From DASWIP01 sp036397635 (GTDB taxonomy: Bacteria; Actinomycetota; AC-67), in assembly GCA_036397635.1 (NCBI GenBank), contig DASWIP010000031.1, positions 8,597 through 72,596 on the forward strand: 64,000 nt of DNA, written 5' to 3'. Both the position numbers and the translations under genes were made by a program. How positions within the stretch are numbered: position 1 is the first letter of the stretch; every line of letters starts with the position of its first letter. A model generated the notes under the pieces. The model had not been told where the DNA came from and did not search any database. It saw nothing but the letters and a program-made list of their open reading frames with translations. Positions 59,609 through 64,000 of this stretch are shown here, piece after piece.

Positions 59609-60274
59609 ATGGGGCTACGGCGACTGATGGGGTTGATGGTCGTCATCTTCGCGCTCATGGGGTTCGGGCTTGCCGCCGCGGCACCCGAGTGCCTCGGCAG
59701 CAGCGCGCATGCCGCGAACTGCGATTGGGACGGGGACGGCATCGCCAACAAGGACGATCCCGACGACGACAACGACGGCTGCCTGGACGAGGCGGACAAC
59801 GACAAGTGGGTGGCCGATCCAGACAACTGCAGCGGGGGTGGCGAACCCGAACCCGAACCCGACCCGATCGACGAGCTGATCGCGGCCCTCTGCGGGGTCG
59901 TGCCGGACCTGCCGGTCTGCGGTGACGGCGGTGGTGGAGAGCCTCCGACGCCGGATGAGATCGTGGCGGCGTTCTGCGAGCAGGTTCCCGACGCACCGAT
60001 CTGCGATGGCGGTGGGGAGCCGCCAACACCTGATGATCTGATCGCAGCCTTGCTTGAGCTGCTCTGCGGAGTCGTGCCGGACCTGCCGGTCTGCGGTGAC
60101 GGCGGTGGTGGAGAGCCTCCGACGCTGGATGAGATCGTGGCGGCGTTCTGCGAGCAGGTTCCCGATGCACCGATCTGCGATGGCGGTGGAGAGCCGCCGC
60201 CGGCTCCAACGCCGGAGGAGATCGTGGCCGCGGTATGCGAGCAGGCGCCCGACGCGCCGGTCTGCACCCTGTAG
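59609..60274 (+). CDS. Exported calcium-motif protein with Cys-containing tandem repeats
   Basis: A protein of 221 residues from ATG 59609 (GGGGGAGGG upstream). Signal peptide about 1-30 (LMGLMVVIFALMGFGLAAA). Then a thrombospondin-type-3/dockerin-like acidic run (DWDGDGIANKDDPDDDNDG) likely to bind calcium, then a repeated module CGVVPDLPVCGDGGGGEPP + DEIVAAFCEQVPDAPICDGG occurring twice, plus partial third FCEQ-type copy at the end. Each module has paired Cys. Probably a secreted or surface structural protein. Confidence 0.7.
   Translation: MGLRRLMGLMVVIFALMGFGLAAAAPECLGSSAHAANCDWDGDGIANKDDPDDDNDGCLDEADNDKWVADPDNCSGGGEPEPEPDPIDELIAALCGVVPDLPVCGDGGGGEPPTPDEIVAAFCEQVPDAPICDGGGEPPTPDDLIAALLELLCGVVPDLPVCGDGGGGEPPTLDEIVAAFCEQVPDAPICDGGGEPPPAPTPEEIVAAVCEQAPDAPVCTL
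59888..60196 (+). repeat. Two direct repeats of about 135 bases inside the exported repeat protein
   Basis: Units at 59888-60022 and 60062-60196 (period 174 bases, an exact number of codons) are almost identical, differing at a handful of positions such as ACGCCGG versus ACGCTGG. The near identity shows a recent duplication or ongoing conversion. Confidence 0.75.
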
Positions 60275-60412
60275 CATCGCTCGGCAGCGGAGAGCGCTCG
60301 GAGCCATCCGGGCGCTCTCCGGTTGTTCCAGCGCCGAGACTCCGCCGGCCTCGACGAAGGCTGGCTCCGAGGGTGCAGGAGGAAGCGGAGAGCCCGAAGA
60401 AGTACATCCGCC

Positions 60413-61585
60413 ATGGACAGAGCGGCGGAACGAACGGTTGGGCGTCGGGACTTCATGCGTGGCGCCGTCGCGCTCGGGGCATCCTGGGCGATCCTGCCTC
60501 GGCTCGCGTTCGGCGGGTCGGGCTTGGACGGCGAAGGGGTGTGGTTGGCCGGCGACCTGCACTGCCATACCGTGTTCTCGCACGACGTGTGGTCGCCCGA
60601 GGACGACAACACCGACATGGAGGAGGCCTACACCTTCGGCTGGACCGCGGCCGAGCAGATCACCAACGCGGAGGTGCGCGGGCTCGATTTCCTCGCGGTG
60701 ACCGACCACAACGACGTGCGCTGGCTCTCGGACGGAACGTTCGCGGGCTACGACGGTCCGGTGACGCTGGTGCCCGGTTACGAGCACTCGCTCCGCCACG
60801 GCCACGCCGGCTGTCTCGGCGTCTTCGAGCGGTTCAGCATCGACACGTCGGGCGACGATGGAGCCCTCGCCCTTCGCGACGCGGTGCGCGCCGCCGGCGG
60901 CATCTTCATCTTGAACCACCCCTTCTATAAGGGCCATCCCCAGACGGGTGCCGACGGGATCCCGGCGTGGGGCTACTCGCCGGAGACCGTGGTGCCCGAT
61001 TCCGTGGAGGTGTGGAACATCAGCTGGCCTTTCCGGCGCCCCGTTTTCCAGGGGTTCTCCACGTCGGAGAACTATCTGTCGCTCCCGTGGTGGGATGAGG
61101 AGTTCCTCGGCCGGGGCCTACGCATCCCGGCGACGGGCGGCAGTGATAACCACTGGCGCTCGACCTACACCGTTCAGGGCGTCGGGCAGCCGACCACCTG
61201 GGTGTACGCGCGCGACCGCACCTGGCAGGCGGTCCTCGACGCGATCGTCGCGGGACGAACGTTCGTCGCGGCCGAGCCTCCGGTGCTCGGCGGCGCGCGC
61301 GTCTTCCTCGAGGCCGAACAAGGTTCGGAGCGCTGGATGGTCGGCGACGTGGTACCGGCAGCCTCGGGTGAGGTGACGGTCTCCGCGCGCGTCGTGGGCG
61401 CGCCCGGCATGCTTGTGCGATTCGTCGTCGACAACGTTCCCGGGCCGCTGACGCCCGTGGCCGGTCCCGAGTACACGCACACCGCGAGCGTCGATGCCGG
61501 CGCGCACACGCGCGTGCGCGCGGAGCTGCTCGCCGACGAAGGCTGGTGGATGATGGCCCTCACCAGCCCGATCTACTTCGGCTGA
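60413..61585 (+). CDS. TAT-exported CehA/McbA-type PHP metallo-hydrolase
   Basis: A protein of 390 residues. Twin-arginine signal GRRDFMRGAVALGASWAIL. Metal-binding PHP motifs: GDLHCHTVFSHD, VTDHNDVRWL, GYEHSLRHGHAG, FILNHPFYKG and GGSDNHWRS. CehA/McbA relatives hydrolyse phosphoesters or carbamate-like bonds. C-terminal beta domain of about 100 residues. Export by TAT suggests folding with metals in the cytoplasm first. Confidence 0.85.
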   Translation: MDRAAERTVGRRDFMRGAVALGASWAILPRLAFGGSGLDGEGVWLAGDLHCHTVFSHDVWSPEDDNTDMEEAYTFGWTAAEQITNAEVRGLDFLAVTDHNDVRWLSDGTFAGYDGPVTLVPGYEHSLRHGHAGCLGVFERFSIDTSGDDGALALRDAVRAAGGIFILNHPFYKGHPQTGADGIPAWGYSPETVVPDSVEVWNISWPFRRPVFQGFSTSENYLSLPWWDEEFLGRGLRIPATGGSDNHWRSTYTVQGVGQPTTWVYARDRTWQAVLDAIVAGRTFVAAEPPVLGGARVFLEAEQGSERWMVGDVVPAASGEVTVSARVVGAPGMLVRFVVDNVPGPLTPVAGPEYTHTASVDAGAHTRVRAELLADEGWWMMALTSPIYFG

Positions 61586-61606
61586 GCCGAAGGCAGCCGA
61601 AGCGGT

Positions 61607-62179
61607 CTACGAGACGTGGTCGTCGAGATCCGCGTCGACCTCGGCCGCCCAGCGCGCGTTCGCTTCTTCGAAGAGACCGCGGACGTATGCGAGGTCGTAT
61701 GGCTGCTCGAGCAGCGTGTCCGGATCCCACTGGCTCCGTGGCTGGTTCACGAAATCGCCGCCGTAGATGTGGATCGCGCCGGTGAAACGCCGCTCGGGGT
61801 TGCTGACGGAGTGGATAGCATCGCTCCCGAGCGCCAGCACGTCGCTCTCACGCAACTCCCTCCCGCCGGAGCTTTGGATGCGGTCCGGCCCCCTGCGATA
61901 CAGGGTGTTGTCCTCGACGCCGCCGTAGATCCCGATGGTGGCCCACATCCTGTGATCATGCGGAGGCAGTGCCATGCCCGGCGCCCAGATGACGTTCAGC
62001 AGCGTCAGCTCGGGCGTGTTGTGGAGGACCTCGATGCCGCCGGCACCTCCGCCGAGCGCCTCCGCGACCGATGACGGTTCCTCGACGGTCCGCACGAGGA
62101 TCTCCCGGACCGCGCGCCTGGCATCGGGCTCGCGGAGCGCCTCTTGGCATTCAACGATCAGCGTGTCGAGGTCGAACAT
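61607..62179 (-). CDS. Cupin-fold dioxygenase-like protein (cysteine dioxygenase type)
   Basis: A protein of 190 residues from ATG 62179, six bases after AAGGAGG. Cupin motif 1: APGMALPPHDHRMWATIGIY (two His), motif 2: GSDAIHSVSNPE (His) and RRFTGAIHIYGGDF. Three His suit one iron, as in cysteine/3-mercaptopropionate dioxygenases. The ribosome site lies in the stop region of the upstream catalase gene, so translation is coupled. Confidence 0.8.
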   Translation of the reverse strand: MFDLDTLIVECQEALREPDARRAVREILVRTVEEPSSVAEALGGGAGGIEVLHNTPELTLLNVIWAPGMALPPHDHRMWATIGIYGGVEDNTLYRRGPDRIQSSGGRELRESDVLALGSDAIHSVSNPERRFTGAIHIYGGDFVNQPRSQWDPDTLLEQPYDLAYVRGLFEEANARWAAEVDADLDDHVS

Positions 62180-62181
62180 GA

Positions 62182-63123
62182 TCATCCTCCTTGCCGAGGC
62201 TTCGCTTTGGCGCGGCGCGCGCTCGAAACGGTGTACGCGTGCGGCCGGACGTGAAGGATCGGGTCATCGGACGGCTCGATACCGTCGCACAGTCGCATCG
62301 GATCGAACAGCAGACGCTCGCAGTCACGTTCCTGGTTGCCGACCGGGGCGGTGATCTCGAGATGGCCGGCCACGAGCTGCTCGCGATCGGCGGACCATTC
62401 GGTCGTGGGATCGGTTGGGTCGTCCTCGTCGGTGGCGAGCTGCACACGCAAGGTGAATCGGCCCGGTCCCTCCTTCAGCCGCGCGAGCAGGTCGTCCTGC
62501 AAGTAGCCGGGCACGCGCTCGCGCCTTTCCTCCTTGGTCAGCGTGGCGGGTTCGAGTTCGGGTTCCCAACGGTACCGGCCGAACCGCGCGCCGCCGTCTG
62601 CGGAGACGAAGCGGAAGGCGTGGATCGCGAAGTACTCGGCCTGCAGGAAGCTCGCGGGAGGCATCCCTCTGAGCAGGATCTCGGCCGCGCGAACGGATTC
62701 CGGGCGCGCGGCGACGAACGCGCCGAGGGCCTCCAGGTCGAATCGGCCGGTCTCGGGATCCGGGACGCGCAGCCGCACGAACTCGAGGAACTCCTCCGGT
62801 GTGCGTACGACGAACACTGGCTGGTTGACGGCGATCAGATCGGTGGCCTTCCGGCCGTCGAGGTGGAACTTCGTCGCCATCCCGCGGGGCTCGCGCGATG
62901 TGTCGTTCGCGTCCGGATCGCCGCTGCCGTGCGAGAAGCGCACGGTCGCGCGCACGGGACCTCCCTGCATGTGCGGCGCGCGCGTGAGGCGCGCGGCTTC
63001 TGGCGTGGCGGTGAAGGTTGCCGCGCAGCAGATGCCTTTCGCGTGCGCTGCTCGCACGCCGCCATGAACCCCGAACAAAGCGTCGAACGCGCCGACGAGC
63101 TCAGTGGCCAACCGATCCGCCAT
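62182..63123 (-). CDS. Small catalase-family peroxidase
   Basis: A protein of 313 residues, the minimal catalase-fold type. Distal His27 in RAAHAKGICCAATF, heme-pocket VRFSHGSGDPDANDTSRE and PRGMATKFHLDGR, and the proximal Tyr in RPHAYTVSSARR. These short members tend to act as organic peroxidases rather than true catalases. No signal peptide. In one operon with the cupin protein. Confidence 0.88.
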   Translation of the reverse strand: MADRLATELVGAFDALFGVHGGVRAAHAKGICCAATFTATPEAARLTRAPHMQGGPVRATVRFSHGSGDPDANDTSREPRGMATKFHLDGRKATDLIAVNQPVFVVRTPEEFLEFVRLRVPDPETGRFDLEALGAFVAARPESVRAAEILLRGMPPASFLQAEYFAIHAFRFVSADGGARFGRYRWEPELEPATLTKEERRERVPGYLQDDLLARLKEGPGRFTLRVQLATDEDDPTDPTTEWSADREQLVAGHLEITAPVGNQERDCERLLFDPMRLCDGIEPSDDPILHVRPHAYTVSSARRAKAKPRQGG

Positions 63124-63176
63124 CGATATTCAAGGATAGTCGAATCGAGGTCGGCGGAGCCGAGTCTTGATGACGT

Positions 63177-63836
63177 TCACCATGGCACGCTGACGGACTC
63201 GGCGAGGAAACGCATCAGCGGCGAGATCCGCCGGCAGCCGTCGATGAAGGTGTCCATGAAGTCTGCCGCGAGCACCTGCTTGTGCGTGAGCTTCATCGAG
63301 GATGTGAAGCTCCTGCGCTTGATGTCCTCGATCATGGGGTGGGTCGCGTCGAACCCGCGCGGCGGCCGCTTCAGGCTCGCCTCACCGTGTTCGAGCCCCT
63401 GCCGTGCCTTCTTCCACACCTCAGGCTTGTCGGCGATGTGCTCGCGGATCATCTGAAGTGCCTTCGCCTCAGGCATCCACATGCCTCCGGCGATGAAGCA
63501 CTGGCCGGGCTCGAGGTGCAGGTAGTACCCGGGGCCGTGCACGCCCTTGCCGCCGAGCTGGAAGTGCGCGCCCGCGTGCGTCTTGTACGGGCTCTTGTCC
63601 TTCGAGAAGCGAACGTCGCGATAGATCCGGAACAGCGAGCCTCCGACCGGCCGCGGGTCCGCCACCAGGTTGCGGCTGATCTTGTGCAACCGCGGACCGG
63701 CATCCGAGATGAAGTCGAGGAAGGGCTCCTTGACGTCCTGCTCGTAGCGCTGCTTGTTCTCGGTGAACCATGCGCGCTGGTTGCGCTCGCTTAGTCCGCT
63801 CAGGAACTCGAACAACCCCTTGTCGAAGTATCCCAT
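63177..63836 (-). CDS. DUF2461-family protein
   Basis: A protein of 219 residues matching the family along its length: FLSGLSERNQRAWFTENKQR, YRDVRFSKDKSPYKTHAGAH, GYYLHLEPGQCFIAGGMWMP and the basic LKRPPRGFDATHPM. Function unknown; widespread, cytosolic. Ribosome site GGAGGAGACC before the ATG at 63836. Confidence 0.9.
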   Translation of the reverse strand: MGYFDKGLFEFLSGLSERNQRAWFTENKQRYEQDVKEPFLDFISDAGPRLHKISRNLVADPRPVGGSLFRIYRDVRFSKDKSPYKTHAGAHFQLGGKGVHGPGYYLHLEPGQCFIAGGMWMPEAKALQMIREHIADKPEVWKKARQGLEHGEASLKRPPRGFDATHPMIEDIKRRSFTSSMKLTHKQVLAADFMDTFIDGCRRISPLMRFLAESVSVPW

Positions 63837-63860
63837 CGGTCTCCTCCTCTCCGGCCCCGG

Positions 63861-64000
63861 TCAGCCCCGTCGGTCCTCCGGCGTTGCGTCTTGGATCTTG
63901 ATGTTGCGGGCACTGAGTCGCACCGTGGCGGCGACCCGCTTGGCGCGCGTCTCGGGTCGCTTCGCCTTGGCGATCCAGGCGAGGAAGCCTTTCCGCGTGC
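63861..64000 (-). CDS. YdeI/OmpD-associated-like protein, C-terminal part (runs off the window)
   Basis: Only the last 46 codons are present: TRKGFLAWIAKAKRPETRAK then RVAATVRLSARNIKIQ, ending at TGA. The AKRPETRAKRV segment is typical of the YdeI/bacteriocin-protection family C-terminus. The start lies beyond 64000. It probably shares an operon with the DUF2461 gene 24 bases downstream. Confidence 0.55.
   Translation of the reverse strand, partial: TRKGFLAWIAKAKRPETRAKRVAATVRLSARNIKIQDATPEDRRG

Noticed and set aside
59888..60196. CRISPR-like array
   Set aside because: Only two long units, fully coding and codon-phased.
1..64000. tRNA, rRNA, prophage or complete transposon
   Set aside because: None could be supported by eye; no clover-leaf with CCA-type end, integrase or transposase motif was seen.

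Overview
The window is high-GC, densely packed chromosomal DNA with GTG starts, many 4-base ATGA/GTGA stop-start overlaps and several promoters that seem to give leaderless or near-leaderless mRNA. The families present (a SARP/AfsR-type regulator, an ECF sigma with zinc anti-sigma, a GH172 protein, fused Liv permeases, CehA-type PHP hydrolases) suggest an Actinomycetota bacterium, probably from a poorly cultured lineage. No rRNA, tRNA, CRISPR array or intact transposon was seen.

Region 1 (1-10.7 kb): small exported proteins, a cytosolic beta-propeller protein, a two-component system (histidine kinase and a double-receiver response regulator), and a divergent run of exported proteins ending in a subtilase. 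After that comes a scarred stretch: an AAA ATPase with tandem palindromes at its start, an orphan HigA-like antitoxin, its HigB/Gp49-like toxin without its 5' half, and a degenerate piece of the nearby subtilase gene where that half should be.

Region 2 (10.6-21.2 kb): a cyclic-nucleotide-binding domain read in frame into a collagen-like exported protein, a large SARP/NB-ARC/TPR regulator, and an ECF sigma / anti-sigma / methyltransferase operon. The methyltransferase (15618-16439, minus) carries an in-frame UGA at a conserved Cys position, followed by a hairpin that fits the bacterial SECIS rules, so it is a candidate selenoprotein. Then a four-helix membrane protein, a Cys-rich mini-protein, an SRPBCC protein, an alkylsulfatase-like metallo-hydrolase and an exported Hint-domain protein.

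Region 3 (21.2-50.2 kb) reads as one large catabolic locus. Four homologous exported proteins of about 550 residues (family not recognised) surround a GH172 enzyme fused to an SCP2 domain. A complete branched-chain-type ABC transporter follows: LivG with a Lys/Ala-rich tail, a substrate-binding protein, a LivH-LivM fusion, and LivF fused behind an MFS transporter. With it are a metallophosphoesterase/beta-propeller protein, a DegT aminotransferase, a Gfo/Idh/MocA dehydrogenase and a NagD-like phosphatase, then NagA, NagB, a GH84 N-acetylglucosaminidase, a ROK sugar kinase, a ROK repressor, a neutral-ceramidase-like hydrolase, an alpha/beta hydrolase and an ADP-ribosylglycohydrolase. Five copies of a dyad (half site TTNGTANG) lie at the promoters of this locus and suggest one regulon, plausibly under the ROK repressor. 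The simplest model is uptake and breakdown of an amino-sugar-containing glycan or glycolipid; the exact substrate cannot be read from the sequence.

Region 4 (50.2-64 kb): exported hydrolases (a DUF6351 protein, an esterase, a TAT-exported PHP metallo-hydrolase), a BNR-repeat protein paired with a MoaD/ThiS-like protein, a membrane cupredoxin, a repeat-bearing exported protein, and a cupin/catalase pair. It ends with a DUF2461 protein and the C-terminus of a YdeI-like protein.
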